Positions 8,916 through 17,110 of a stretch of 64,000 bases of DNA are shown here, in pieces (the first letter of the stretch is position 1; the number at the start of each line of letters is the position of its first letter). The stretch is from an uncultured Eubacteriales bacterium (GTDB taxonomy: Bacteria > Bacillota > Clostridia > Christensenellales > Aristaeellaceae). Where the stretch lies: the NCBI GenBank assembly GCA_902793605.1, contig CADBEB010000016.1:1-64000 (forward strand). Direction: 5' to 3'. The notes beneath the pieces were generated by a model, which ran no database searches, was not told the origin of the DNA, and worked only from the letters and a program-made list of their open reading frames with translations. The translations under genes and the position numbers were made by a program.

Positions 8916-9986
8916 TCATTCCCTCATGAAACGCGCCTGGCGCTCCACGGTTTCGGGGTGGATGGCATAGAGGGCGGCCTGTTCCTTGTCGATCCTGCCG
9001 TCGCGCAGCAGACGGGCCAGTTCGGTGTCCATGGAAAGCATGTCCGCGCCGCCGCCGAAGATCGCGTTGTCGATCTGGTGGGTCTTTCCTTCACGGATCA
9101 GGTTCTGGATGGCCGGGTTCACGCACATGACCTCGAAGACCGGATGCAGCGTCCCGTCCTTGGTCAGGATCAGGCGCTGGGAGACCACGGCGCGCAGCAC
9201 CATGGAGAGCTGGGCCCGGATCTGGTTCTGCTGGTTGGCCGGGAAGGCGTCGATCACACGGTCGATCGTCTTGGCGGCGCCCAGGGTATGCAGGGAGGAC
9301 AGGAGCAGGTGGCCGGTTTCCGCGGCGGTGATGGCGGTCGAGATCGTCTCGATATCGCGCATTTCACCGAGCATGATCACGTCCGGCGCCTGGCGCAGAG
9401 CTGCACGCAGGGCGCGGGCGAAGCTGGAGGCGTCGCCGGGGACCTCACGCTGGCTGACGATGCACTGCTTATGCGGGTGCAGGTATTCGATCGGGTCTTC
9501 GATGGTGATGATATGGCCGCTGCGGGTGGTATTGATCTGGTCCACCAGACAGGCCAGGGTCGTCGATTTACCGTTGCCGGCAGGGCCTGTCACCAGGATC
9601 ATGCCGCTGCGGTTTTCCGCAAGGCGCATAACCACATCCGGGATGTTGCAGTCCTTGGGGTCCGGGATGCCGAACGCAACCGTACGGCAGGTCATGGCCA
9701 GGGAACCGCGCTGACGGTAGGCATTGCAGCGGAAACGGCTCAGATCGCGCACAGCAAAGGAGAAGTCGTCGTCGCCCTCAATCTGGAGGGTCTCCCGGTC
9801 GCGTCCCGCCAGTTCGTACGCACGGTCCACCAGTACGGCAATGTCCGCCGGCAGGGCTTTGCCTTCCGTGACCGGAATCATCTTGCCGCTGGACTTGGTC
9901 ATGATCGGGGATCCGGGTACAACGAAGATATCCGATCCGTGATACTCAAGTGCTTTTCTCAGGATCTCGTCAAGTGTCTCTACCAT
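8916..9986 (-). CDS. pilT: PilT-type type IV pilus ATPase
   Basis: 356 residues, the normal PilT length. Walker A is GPAGNGKST (about 131-139), the Asp box is TIEDPIEYLH, Walker B lies in DVIMLGEMRD, and the His box is LLSSLHT. Near the C-terminus PAIQNLIREGKTHQI matches the AIRNLIRE element typical of PilT retraction ATPases, which distinguishes it from the extension ATPase PilB. PilT hexamers power pilus disassembly at the inner face of the membrane (family knowledge). It is the last gene of a six-gene operon and overlaps the preceding gene. No pilB, pilD or pilM is in the window, so either those genes lie elsewhere or this ATPase serves an unusual reduced system. Confidence 0.9.
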   Translation of the reverse strand: MVETLDEILRKALEYHGSDIFVVPGSPIMTKSSGKMIPVTEGKALPADIAVLVDRAYELAGRDRETLQIEGDDDFSFAVRDLSRFRCNAYRQRGSLAMTCRTVAFGIPDPKDCNIPDVVMRLAENRSGMILVTGPAGNGKSTTLACLVDQINTTRSGHIITIEDPIEYLHPHKQCIVSQREVPGDASSFARALRAALRQAPDVIMLGEMRDIETISTAITAAETGHLLLSSLHTLGAAKTIDRVIDAFPANQQNQIRAQLSMVLRAVVSQRLILTKDGTLHPVFEVMCVNPAIQNLIREGKTHQIDNAIFGGGADMLSMDTELARLLRDGRIDKEQAALYAIHPETVERQARFMRE

Positions 9987-10420
9987 TCCCAGTCTTCCTC
10001 CGGCTCGTCAACGATGAGTTTATGGGATATCCACTTGGTCCGCTCTTTTTCTTCCAGGGGGAGCACCTGAACGACACACTCGAGGTTCCGGTTGTCCAGG
10101 GGCTCGGTCCACTGGATCTTATCCCCGTCCAGGGTCATGCCTTCCGGCAGGGATTCGCCGACCTTCTTCAGGTAGGCGTCCATGCTGCCCGCGTCCTTCC
10201 GGGCAGATACCAGGACGGTGTCCAGCTCGGCGAGCTTCTTTTCGCTTTGAGCATTCAGCTCATACACGCGCTGCACCATCTCGGCGCTGCGGTTACAGAG
10301 GTTGTAGTCACTCCTGGCGCTGATCTGAGTCAGCATGGCCATCATACAGAGCGAGAGGACCACGACGATCAGGATCAGGGATGCGGCGCCCGGTCCAAGG
10401 GCTACCTTGCGCTTGTTCAC
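9980..10420 (-). CDS. Single-span pilin-like protein of the T4P operon
   Basis: 146 residues. A short basic N-terminus (MNKRKVALGPG) leads into one hydrophobic helix (about 12-32) and a soluble domain. The layout of a helix running straight into an amphipathic stretch (NRSAEMVQRVYELNAQSEKKL) is that of a minor pilin or pilus assembly protein, but no classical G/FTxxE prepilin motif is seen. It overlaps the start of pilT by 7 bp and the end of the gene before by 4 bp, implying translational coupling. The C-terminus is very acidic (PEEDWEW). Function inferred from context only. Confidence 0.7.
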   Translation of the reverse strand: MNKRKVALGPGAASLILIVVVLSLCMMAMLTQISARSDYNLCNRSAEMVQRVYELNAQSEKKLAELDTVLVSARKDAGSMDAYLKKVGESLPEGMTLDGDKIQWTEPLDNRNLECVVQVLPLEEKERTKWISHKLIVDEPEEDWEW

Positions 10421-10818
10421 GGGCTCACCTCCTTCGGAATATACCGTGTGGAGGGTAAGGTGATCAGGGTCTTCCCGCCTTCAACACCGGCCACCTCATA
10501 GGTGCGGAGCGTACCGGAGTCTGTTTCTTCGACCTTCGGGGTCACTTTCAGGACATAGCCTTTCTTTTCAAGGGTCCAGACGCCGTCCTGGCTGGTAAAC
10601 CCGTAGTCTTTCAGCACAGCTTCCGGATCATCAGATCCGTAGAGATCCTCAGCGATGTTCTGTCCTTCCAGCATGGCGGCATTCGTCGCCTGTGCCGTGC
10701 GGCTCTTCAGCTTCGCATCGGCATAGACCTGGACCAGGATGGCTGCGGAGATCATGAAGAAGAAGATCACCAGCAGCAGTTCCACCAGCAGGGCATTCGC
10801 GCGGCCGCTTTCTTTCAT
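10417..10818 (-). CDS. Type IV pilin-like protein with prepilin-like N-terminus
   Basis: 133 residues. The N-terminus MKESGRANALLVELLLVI has a short hydrophilic leader and a hydrophobic helix with Glu placed like Glu5 of mature pilins if cleaved before ALLVE. The residue before that site is Asn rather than the usual Gly or Ala, so processing by a standard prepilin peptidase is uncertain. The rest is a small soluble domain with alternating beta-like strands, as in minor pilins. The 4-bp overlaps with both neighbours place it firmly in the operon. Likely a minor pilin or pseudopilin. Confidence 0.68.
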   Translation of the reverse strand: MKESGRANALLVELLLVIFFFMISAAILVQVYADAKLKSRTAQATNAAMLEGQNIAEDLYGSDDPEAVLKDYGFTSQDGVWTLEKKGYVLKVTPKVEETDSGTLRTYEVAGVEGGKTLITLPSTRYIPKEVSP

Positions 10819-11345
10819 TCTTCAGCACCTCCCGCGCGCAAACGCATCCGGATGGTACTCTTTGTGCCGTCCGAAGCTTCCACTTCTGCTATCAGGTTCT
10901 TGCCTTCAATGGAGGGGATAAAACTGTTCAGTTCGCACAGAGTCTCACCGGATTCAACCGCGAACTCGGTATTCTCGCTGGTATAGCTTTCCCACAGATA
11001 GGAGCGCGGCTCACCGTCCAGCGGATCGGAATCCACCGCGCAGTACAGGCGTTTGTAATAAATCTCACCGTCGTAATTGTTGACGACGCACAGGGCAGTG
11101 ATCCCCAGGTCGTCAAAATGCTCTATGCGGACTTCGCCGCCGTCCTCGGCCCATACAGCGCTGCGGACAACCGCGGTCATCACTCGGGAATTGCTGTTGA
11201 CTTCGGAACTCTCCACCGTGTTCCGGTAGATCTGCGCTCCCATCGTCACCAGGAAAGTGCTCAGGCAGGCAAACAGGGACAGCAGGAGCAGCACAAAGAC
11301 GCTCTGGATGATTCGGGGCGAATGTCCGATGGCAGGCTTACTCAC
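10815..11345 (-). CDS. Membrane-anchored pilus-operon protein (DUF4860-like)
   Basis: 176 residues: cytoplasmic tail of about 13 residues, one membrane helix (about 14-37) and a C-terminal beta-rich domain with an Asn/Ser stretch (ESSEVNSNSRVMTAVVRSAV). It resembles proteins labelled DUF4860 in clostridial type IV pilus clusters, from memory and not checked. It overlaps both neighbours by 4 bp. The fold (helix then exported domain) fits a pilus tip or assembly component. No catalytic motif seen. Confidence 0.65.
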   Translation of the reverse strand: MSKPAIGHSPRIIQSVFVLLLLSLFACLSTFLVTMGAQIYRNTVESSEVNSNSRVMTAVVRSAVWAEDGGEVRIEHFDDLGITALCVVNNYDGEIYYKRLYCAVDSDPLDGEPRSYLWESYTSENTEFAVESGETLCELNSFIPSIEGKNLIAEVEASDGTKSTIRMRLRAGGAEE

Positions 11346-11656
11346 TTGTCCATTTTCCCTCCCCTCTCGGCAACCTTGATGGAAGGCATCAGATTGGAAG
11401 CGATCGGTTCATAGAAGACGTGGTATCGCTCCTCGTTGTAGGAAAGGTTGTAATGCTCGCGCAGGTAGGTCAGATCGTCGGGATACATGCCTTCCACGGC
11501 ATAACAGGTCAGCGCCGCGTTCTTCACGGCGTCCCGGACGATCTGGAGCTCACGTCCGCTGTTTTTGTTGGTGATGTTATTGACCAGCAGGACAAAGGCT
11601 AAAATCAGAGCGACAAAAATGAGGATCGCCGCAACGTCTTTTTTGTTGATGCTCAT
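11342..11656 (-). CDS. Small pilin-like membrane protein
   Basis: 104 residues. MSINKKD leads into a hydrophobic helix (about 8-27), then a short domain with AVEGMYPDDLTYLREHY. That pattern, in which a small residue and Gly-x-Tyr-Pro follow an amphipathic helix, is common in the globular part of type IV and type II pseudopilins. It is the first small gene after pilC, with a 142-bp gap that contains no other convincing gene. GGAGCGGACGAA provides a ribosome site. Probably a minor pilin; specific role unknown. Confidence 0.65.
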   Translation of the reverse strand: MSINKKDVAAILIFVALILAFVLLVNNITNKNSGRELQIVRDAVKNAALTCYAVEGMYPDDLTYLREHYNLSYNEERYHVFYEPIASNLMPSIKVAERGGKMDK

Positions 11657-11798
11657 TTCGTCCGCTCCTTTCTGTATACTGGTATTCTTTGCATAGTCTG
11701 CGATCGTCGTTTCCGCTCTGCCTTCGTCTTACGGCCTGGCAATCGCGGACTCCTGCAGCATGGGATCTGTTACCCAAACCAGAGATTTGGACAGATCC

Positions 11799-12872
11799 TC
11801 ACATGGATGAGAGCACGCCGGCCATCGGCAGCATGACGCTCAACAGGATCGCGCCGATGACGATGGAGAGCAGCGCCACCAGGGTGGGCTCCACGATGGA
11901 GATCAGGTGATCCAGTCCGTCTTCTACCTGTTCCTCATAGATCTGGGCGATCTTTTCCATGACCTGGGGCTCATGACCGGAGGCCGCGCCGACCTTCAGC
12001 ATGCGGTTATGGAAGTCCGCGAACAGCCCGCTCTTGGACAGGGCTTCGGAGAAGGTCTGATCCTTCTTCATTTCCTCGCGGATGAACTTCACCTTTTTGA
12101 TGGATTCCTGGTCAGCCAGGGCAGCGGGCGCCATCTCCAGCGCGTTCTCCATCGGGAAGCCGCTCTGCAGCATCAGGCCCAGAATACCGGCGACACGGGA
12201 AGCGGACAGCTTCTCGGCCAGCTTCTTTGCCGGCGGGAAGAGGTTCTTCAGGAAGTTGATGACCGACTCGCGGTACTTCGTCTTCATCAGGATCACGACC
12301 ACGATCGCGGCGATCACGATCAGTGCGATCAGGCCCAGGACGATCCAGCCGGCCCAGGCGCCGACGGACATCAGCACGGAACCGCTGCTGGATGAGTCAA
12401 CACCCAGGGAAGCAAGCACGCGGCGGAAGATCGGCAGAACCCGCCAGAGCAGGATTCCGATGATCACGACCAGCATCACGCCCAGCACCAGCGGATACGT
12501 GATGGCGCTGACCGCGGCGGACCGGATCCGGCCCTCGCGCTGGTAGTAGGTCGAAAGGCTGACCATAATGTCTTCCAGGCGGCCGGTCTGTTCACCGATG
12601 TCCACCATCTCGATCATGTAGGACGGCCAGTCCTCCTCGTTCTCCTTCATGGCAACATAAAGGGAACCGGTCTCATCCACGACCTTGTAGAGTTTGGAAT
12701 AGGGATGGGCCTTGTTGCCGCCGTCGTTCCCCTTCATTTCATCTTCGGCCAGCATCTCAATGCCGTCCCGGAGCGTCATGCCGGAATTGAGCATCAGGGC
12801 GATCTGGTCGCAGAAGCTGCTCAGTTCTTCAGAGGACATGATCCTTTTTTTCTTTTTCGCTCCGATTGCCAT
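11799..12872 (-). CDS. pilC: PilC/GspF-family inner-membrane platform protein
   Basis: 357 residues with two GspF domains (about 17-140 and 225-345), each followed by membrane helices; three helices are clear (about 118-140, 170-195 and 325-350). The first domain begins FCDQIALMLNSGMTL and the second repeats the theme with LMLQSGFPMENAL, as in all PilC/GspF proteins. PilC is the membrane platform that couples the cytoplasmic ATPase to the growing pilus (family knowledge). It is somewhat shorter than the usual 400 residues because the N-terminal cytoplasmic extension is brief. First gene of the pilus operon, 39 bp downstream of the transglutaminase gene. Confidence 0.88.
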   Translation of the reverse strand: MAIGAKKKKRIMSSEELSSFCDQIALMLNSGMTLRDGIEMLAEDEMKGNDGGNKAHPYSKLYKVVDETGSLYVAMKENEEDWPSYMIEMVDIGEQTGRLEDIMVSLSTYYQREGRIRSAAVSAITYPLVLGVMLVVIIGILLWRVLPIFRRVLASLGVDSSSSGSVLMSVGAWAGWIVLGLIALIVIAAIVVVILMKTKYRESVINFLKNLFPPAKKLAEKLSASRVAGILGLMLQSGFPMENALEMAPAALADQESIKKVKFIREEMKKDQTFSEALSKSGLFADFHNRMLKVGAASGHEPQVMEKIAQIYEEQVEDGLDHLISIVEPTLVALLSIVIGAILLSVMLPMAGVLSSM

Positions 12873-12911
12873 TATACGATCCCTCCATTTGCCGCTTTTC
12901 GCTCAACAGGA

Positions 12912-13736
12912 TTAATAGTATCGTTCCGTGGTGTAGGTATCTGTCTTGGAGCTGGCGTTCAGTTCCGCCGTGGGATCGAAGAACTTTTCTTCCCCGTTCA
13001 CGACGGCAACGACCCATGCATGGTAGGTATTCGCGCCGACGGTTCCGATCATCAGCCGGGCCGGTACGCCCTGGGACCGCAGCATCGCGCAGGTCATGGC
13101 GGACAGATCCTGGCAGATGCCCATCTTACTGGTCCAGCACTCGTCGATCTGGGGCAGCTGGCCGGGCTTGACCGTCACGCTCTTGATAAAGTCGTAAACA
13201 AAATTGCTGGTGACGTAATTGCACACCGCTTTGTAGATGTCCTTCTGATCCGACATGCCCTTGCACATCTCATTTGCGTACTGGACGCAGGCGGTGTTCT
13301 CGTCATACGAGACATATTGATTTGGATAAAGGAAGCAACTCAGCTCGTCAGGCATCTTCACGTTCAGCTTGACGGTGCCCTCTTTGGCGTATTTCTTGCC
13401 GCTCGCGTTCTCAAACAGAGCAATCTGGTATTTTCCGCTTCCGAACTGGAGGGGGAACACCTCGTAGTTTCCTTCCCCGTTCAGGTCATAGTTCAGCTTG
13501 GCGCCCGCCGTGGAGATCTGGACCTTCAGCCGCTTGGAGGACTTCTTGCCCTTGACCATGATGTAGCCCTGGTCCATATGGCTGCAGTCGATGGTCAGTT
13601 TCCCGTCCTTCTTGACCGTCTTGCCGCTGGCCTCCGGGAGGTTCAGCCCGATCGCGATCACCGTCAGGGCAACACATGCAACAAGAATCAGCACAGCGCA
13701 TATGACAATACGCTTCTTGCCCATTCTTGCGATCAT
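12912..13736 (-). CDS. Membrane-anchored transglutaminase-like protein
   Basis: 274 residues. One N-terminal membrane helix (about 8-28) is followed by a beta domain and a transglutaminase-like core. The catalytic triad is visible: Cys in MGICQDLSA (about 195), His in NTYHAWVV (about 225) and Asp in KFFDPTAE (about 240). Bacterial members are mostly proteases or peptide-crosslinking enzymes acting outside the membrane (family knowledge). It lies just upstream of pilC on the same strand, so it may be co-transcribed with the pilus genes and act on an extracellular protein. GGGGGGAATAGCT is the ribosome site. The substrate cannot be read from sequence. Confidence 0.85.
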   Translation of the reverse strand: MIARMGKKRIVICAVLILVACVALTVIAIGLNLPEASGKTVKKDGKLTIDCSHMDQGYIMVKGKKSSKRLKVQISTAGAKLNYDLNGEGNYEVFPLQFGSGKYQIALFENASGKKYAKEGTVKLNVKMPDELSCFLYPNQYVSYDENTACVQYANEMCKGMSDQKDIYKAVCNYVTSNFVYDFIKSVTVKPGQLPQIDECWTSKMGICQDLSAMTCAMLRSQGVPARLMIGTVGANTYHAWVVAVVNGEEKFFDPTAELNASSKTDTYTTERYY

Positions 13737-13829
13737 AGCTATTCCCCCCTGTAACGCAGGTTACGCCTATTAGTAGGTTTATATTATCACATAACACTCC
13801 CTTTTGCAACCGTTTTGAACAGGGGCAAC

Positions 13830-13858
13830 AAAAAAACCGCGGCTTGTTCAGCCGCGGT
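13830..13858 (-). terminator. Terminator of the HU gene
   Basis: ACCGCGGC/GCCGCGGT hairpin followed on the minus strand by a run of seven T residues, 14 bp past the HU stop. Confidence 0.93.
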
Positions 13859-13872
13859 CTTGTGAATCAAAA

Positions 13873-14148
13873 TTACTTGTTCACAGCGTCCTTCAGAGCC
13901 TTGCCGGCTTTGAAAGCGGGAGCCTTGCAAGCAGCGATCTTCACAGAAGCGCCGGTGCGGGGGTTGCGGGCAACGCGGGCAGGACGATTCTTGGCTTCGA
14001 AGGTACCAAAGCCGATCAGCTGAACCTTTTCACCCTTGGCCATGCTCTCAGCGATCACGTCGAGGACGGCGTTCAGAGCGGTCTCGGAATCTTTCTTGGT
14101 CATTTCGGTCTTGGCTGCCAGAGCAGCAATCAGTTCACCCTTATTCAT
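13873..14148 (-). CDS. hup: HU-family DNA-binding protein
   Basis: 91 residues, the canonical HU size. It has the dimerising helices ([23 protein letters not shown]) and the DNA-minor-groove arm [11 protein letters not shown] with the conserved Arg-Asn-Pro. HU bends DNA and compacts the nucleoid. It is a single-gene transcription unit with its own strong promoter and terminator. GGAGGG sits 8 bp before the ATG. Confidence 0.97.
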   Translation of the reverse strand: MNKGELIAALAAKTEMTKKDSETALNAVLDVIAESMAKGEKVQLIGFGTFEAKNRPARVARNPRTGASVKIAACKAPAFKAGKALKDAVNK

Positions 14149-14183
14149 TGATGGGTTCCCTCCTTGATTGATATTGCGTTATC

Positions 14184-14211
14184 AGTATAACCAAACAAAT
14201 GCTTCTGTCAA
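14184..14211 (-). promoter_or_regulatory. SigA-type promoter of hup
   Basis: On the minus strand TTGACA (14206-14211), a 16-bp spacer and TATACT (14184-14189), ending 35 bp before the HU start codon. Confidence 0.85.
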
Positions 14212-14362
14212 GTCTTTTTTTCGCCAAAGCGCCTTATTTTGTGCCATTTTCGGATCCTGATGCACAAAATGTGCTGTTTCCTGCCCGTTTGGGGAAGCTT
14301 TTACGGCACCGGATGCCCTTGCGAACCCCGAAACCCTGTGCTATCATCGCTTTGATGAGACA

Positions 14363-14394
14363 ATAAGGGGGTTAAGGGTTGTCAGGAAGCCCTG
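14363..14394 (+). repeat. Degenerate copy of a G-rich palindromic element, upstream of miaA
   Basis: AAGGGGGTTAAGGG, a short loop and AGGAAGCCCT resemble the element copies at 14427 and 15358. It lies directly before the miaA start codon and could shape its ribosome site. Confidence 0.5.
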
Positions 14395-14400
14395 CATAAT

Positions 14401-15348
14401 ATGTCAGATAATCACAATAACAAGCCGGCCGAAGGGGGCTTGGGGGGCGATCGGAAAGCCCCCCATCCCAAACTGATTGTAATCGAAGGGACCAACGCCT
14501 CCGGAAAAAGCTCCCTGGGCATCTCCCTTGCTGCCCGTTTCGGCGGGGAGATCGTGTCCGCCGATTCACGCCAGGTCTACCGCCGGCTGGACCTGGGTTC
14601 CGGCAAAGTTACCCCGGAAGAGATGAACGGTGTCCCCCACCATTTGCTGGACGTGCGCGATCCCGGGGAATTTTTTTCCATGGCGGACTTCCAGCGCCTG
14701 GCGTATGAGGCGATCGACGGGATTCTTGCCCGCGGCGCCGTTCCCTTCCTCGTCGGCGGCACCGGGCTTTATGTGGACGCTGTAGCCGACGGCTATGAAC
14801 TGAGCGATATCTCCCCCGACCATGATCTCCGGGCACACCTGGAAACCTTCGACACTCCTGCCCTCTATAAGATGCTGAAGGAAAAACTGCCGGACACGGA
14901 GATTGATCCCCGGAACCGGCACCGGGTCATGCGCGCCCTGGAGCGGCTGGAGGCAGACGACTACCGCCCCGGCAAAAAGTCCCCGCGGTACGAGCTGCTG
15001 AAGCTCGGCGTTACCTGGCCCCGTGAGATCCTGAAGCAGCGGATCGACGAACGGCTGGAACGCCGCCTCCGTGAGGGCATGGTGGACGAGGTCCGCGCCA
15101 TGCTGGACGACGGCGTCAGCGAGGAATTCCTTGTCAAGCTCGGCCTTGAATACAAATACCTGACCTGGTACCTGACCGGGAAGATCGGCTACGAGCAGAT
15201 GGTCGAAGAACTCGGCAACGCCATCAAGAAGTTCGCCAAGCGCCAGATGACCTGGTTCCGCCGCGATCCCCGCATCATCTGGCTCGATATGCAAAAAGAC
15301 CCCGCAGCCGAAGCCGCAGGGTACATTGAAAAGTTCTTAGCAGAGTAA
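14401..15348 (+). CDS. miaA: tRNA dimethylallyltransferase
   Basis: 315 residues. The P-loop is GTNASGKSS (about 30-38) and is followed by SADSRQVYRRLD and VPHHLLDVRDPGE, the signatures of MiaA. MiaA transfers a dimethylallyl group to the N6 of A37 in tRNAs reading UNN codons. Family members begin only a few residues before the first strand (PKLIVI); here about 20 extra residues precede it. Fourteen of them (PAEGG...APH) are encoded by a copy of a G-rich palindromic element at 14427-14469. No alternative in-frame start downstream of the element was found, so the extension is probably translated. It is one of three plus-strand genes in the window. Confidence 0.95.
   Translation: MSDNHNNKPAEGGLGGDRKAPHPKLIVIEGTNASGKSSLGISLAARFGGEIVSADSRQVYRRLDLGSGKVTPEEMNGVPHHLLDVRDPGEFFSMADFQRLAYEAIDGILARGAVPFLVGGTGLYVDAVADGYELSDISPDHDLRAHLETFDTPALYKMLKEKLPDTEIDPRNRHRVMRALERLEADDYRPGKKSPRYELLKLGVTWPREILKQRIDERLERRLREGMVDEVRAMLDDGVSEEFLVKLGLEYKYLTWYLTGKIGYEQMVEELGNAIKKFAKRQMTWFRRDPRIIWLDMQKDPAAEAAGYIEKFLAE
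14427..14469 (+). repeat. Palindromic element copy inside miaA
   Basis: GGCCGAAGGGGGCTT, then GGGGGGC, GATCGGAAA and GCCCCCC form a perfect stem-loop. The copy sits in frame and encodes residues about 9-22 of MiaA. Confidence 0.7.
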
Positions 15349-15357
15349 GAAAATTCA

Positions 15358-15397
15358 GGCCGAAGGGGTTTAAGGGGGCGATCGGAAAGCCCCCTTA
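15358..15397 (+). repeat. Palindromic element copy after miaA
   Basis: GGCCGAAGGGGTTTAA, GGGGGC, GATCGGAAA, GCCCCCTT; almost the same as the copy in miaA. Lying between the convergent ends of miaA and the zinc-ribbon gene, it may also act as a transcription terminator. Confidence 0.72.
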
Positions 15398-16096
15398 TTA
15401 ACTGAGTAACTCGTCCAGATGCTCCGTCTTCCCGCCGCATTTGCCGGCGTACGCCTGAGCCATTGCCTGCACAAGCTGTTCCCGCTGTTCCGGGGACAGC
15501 TTTTCATCTTTCTTTATCCGCTTGATGATTTCGGCAACCGGAACGGCCAGCTTCTTTTCCCGGTTCCGCTCCAGCCGGATCCCGAACCAGTTGCCCATCA
15601 GCTGGTTGTTCCCCTCCAGGAAGATCTCGACATATTCCCTGCACAGCCGCTGGATATACTCCCGCTGCTTCTGCGCCGGGTCGTCAAAGAGCGCGCAAGT
15701 ATCCCGAAGCTGCGGATCGTCAAGCAGCCCGGCGCGCATCCGGTCGCGTTTCTCCTCGGAGAAGCTGCCGGGCGACCGGTAGATCTCCAGGATAAAGCAC
15801 TTGATAATGGAGAAGTCCAGCGCGAAGGAGCGCTTCTTCGGCTCCTCCTCCCCGATGAACAGCAGTTCCCATTTGATCTCCCGGCTGTCCGGGCAGGCGT
15901 TCAGTCCCTGCAGCAGGATCTTCTTCCGGTCCGGAAAACTGGTCACGGCCATCGCCTTCCTGACCCACTTTTCCGCTTCCTCGTTCCGCGGCTCGTCCGG
16001 GTTCACTGCCTCAGGCAGCTTGGCCCCGCAGTAGGGGCAGAAGGCCATTCCTTCACCGTCAATCTTTTTTCCGCACTGAATGCAGGTCATGCTCAT
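15398..16096 (-). CDS. Zinc-ribbon protein of unknown function
   Basis: 232 residues. The N-terminus carries a four-cysteine zinc ribbon, CIQC at 5-8 and CPYC at 18-21. The rest is helical and charged, with no membrane segment and no motif I recognise. Such ribbons are widespread in small Firmicutes regulatory or scaffolding proteins (family knowledge). The gene lies 18 bp downstream of an aldo/keto reductase gene and is probably co-transcribed with the two reductases. Its stop codon abuts a palindromic element shared with the end of miaA. Function unknown. Confidence 0.75.
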   Translation of the reverse strand: MSMTCIQCGKKIDGEGMAFCPYCGAKLPEAVNPDEPRNEEAEKWVRKAMAVTSFPDRKKILLQGLNACPDSREIKWELLFIGEEEPKKRSFALDFSIIKCFILEIYRSPGSFSEEKRDRMRAGLLDDPQLRDTCALFDDPAQKQREYIQRLCREYVEIFLEGNNQLMGNWFGIRLERNREKKLAVPVAEIIKRIKKDEKLSPEQREQLVQAMAQAYAGKCGGKTEHLDELLS

Positions 16097-16114
16097 TTCT
16101 TTACTCTCCTTCCC

Positions 16115-17110
16115 TTACGCCTGGTCCAGGATCGCGCCGATCTTTTCCAGTTCCTCCTCCGTCAGTTCCGGCGCGTTCAGCGCCGCGACGTTCTCCCGGA
16201 TCTGTTCCGGCCGGCTGGCGCCGATCAGGGCGCTGGTTACCACCGGGTCCCGCAGCACCCACTGCAGGGCCAGCTGCGTCAGCGACTGCCCCCGGGCATC
16301 CGCGATCGTCTTCAGGCTCCGGATCGTCAGCAGCGTCTTTTCGTCCAGTCGGTCCGCCTTCAGATAGCGGCCGTCCCGGACCATCCGGGAGTCCTCCGGG
16401 ATCCCTTCCAGGTATTTCCCGGTCAGCAGCCCGTTCGCCAGCGGCGCAAATGCAATCGCGCCGACGCCCTCTTCCCGCAGCACGTCCGTCAGCCCGTACT
16501 CAATCCTCCGGTTCAACATCGAATAGTTTGGCTGATGGATCAGGCAGGGCGTTCCCAGCCTGCGCAGCTCCCGGATTGCCCGCCGCGCCTGGTCGGGATC
16601 GTAGTAATTGCTGATGCCGGCATACAGGGCTTTCCCGCTCCGGACAATCTGGTCCAGCGCGCCCATGGTCTCCTCCACGGGCGTCTCCGGGTCCGGCCGG
16701 TGATGATAGAACACGTCCACATAGTCAACGTGCATCCGCTTCAGGCTCTGATCGATGCTGGCGATCAGGTACTTCCGGCTGCCATGGTCCCCATAGGGTC
16801 CGGCCCACATATCATATCCTGCTTTGGTGGACAGGAACAGTTCATCCCGGTGGGTGTGCCAGTCCGCGTCCATGTGGAGGCCGAAGTTCCGCTCCGCCTC
16901 CCCGTAGGGCGGCCCGTAGTTGTTGGCCAGGTCGAAGTGGGTGATTCCCAGATCGAAGGCGGTGCGCAGCATCGCCCGCTGGTCCGTAAAGGGCGTAATG
17001 CTTCCGAAGTTGTGCCACAGGCCCAGGGAGATCCCCGGCAGCAGTACGCCGCTCCTTCCGCACCGGCGGTAGGTCATCTTCTCATATCGGTCGGCCGCAG
17101 GCTTATACAT
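16115..17110 (-). CDS. Aldo/keto reductase, YghZ (GAP reductase)-like
   Basis: 331 residues forming an aldo/keto reductase barrel. The catalytic tetrad is present: Asp in HFDLANNYG, Tyr in the same motif, Lys in STKAGYD and His in FYHHRPD. The start (KMTYRRCGRSGVLLPGISLGLWHNFG) and the PPYGEAE motif match the YghZ / L-glyceraldehyde-3-phosphate reductase subgroup, which reduces aldehydes such as methylglyoxal with NADPH (family knowledge). It overlaps the end of a second aldo/keto reductase gene by 8 bp, so the two are coupled. The substrate here is not determinable. Confidence 0.9.
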   Translation of the reverse strand: MYKPAADRYEKMTYRRCGRSGVLLPGISLGLWHNFGSITPFTDQRAMLRTAFDLGITHFDLANNYGPPYGEAERNFGLHMDADWHTHRDELFLSTKAGYDMWAGPYGDHGSRKYLIASIDQSLKRMHVDYVDVFYHHRPDPETPVEETMGALDQIVRSGKALYAGISNYYDPDQARRAIRELRRLGTPCLIHQPNYSMLNRRIEYGLTDVLREEGVGAIAFAPLANGLLTGKYLEGIPEDSRMVRDGRYLKADRLDEKTLLTIRSLKTIADARGQSLTQLALQWVLRDPVVTSALIGASRPEQIRENVAALNAPELTEEELEKIGAILDQA

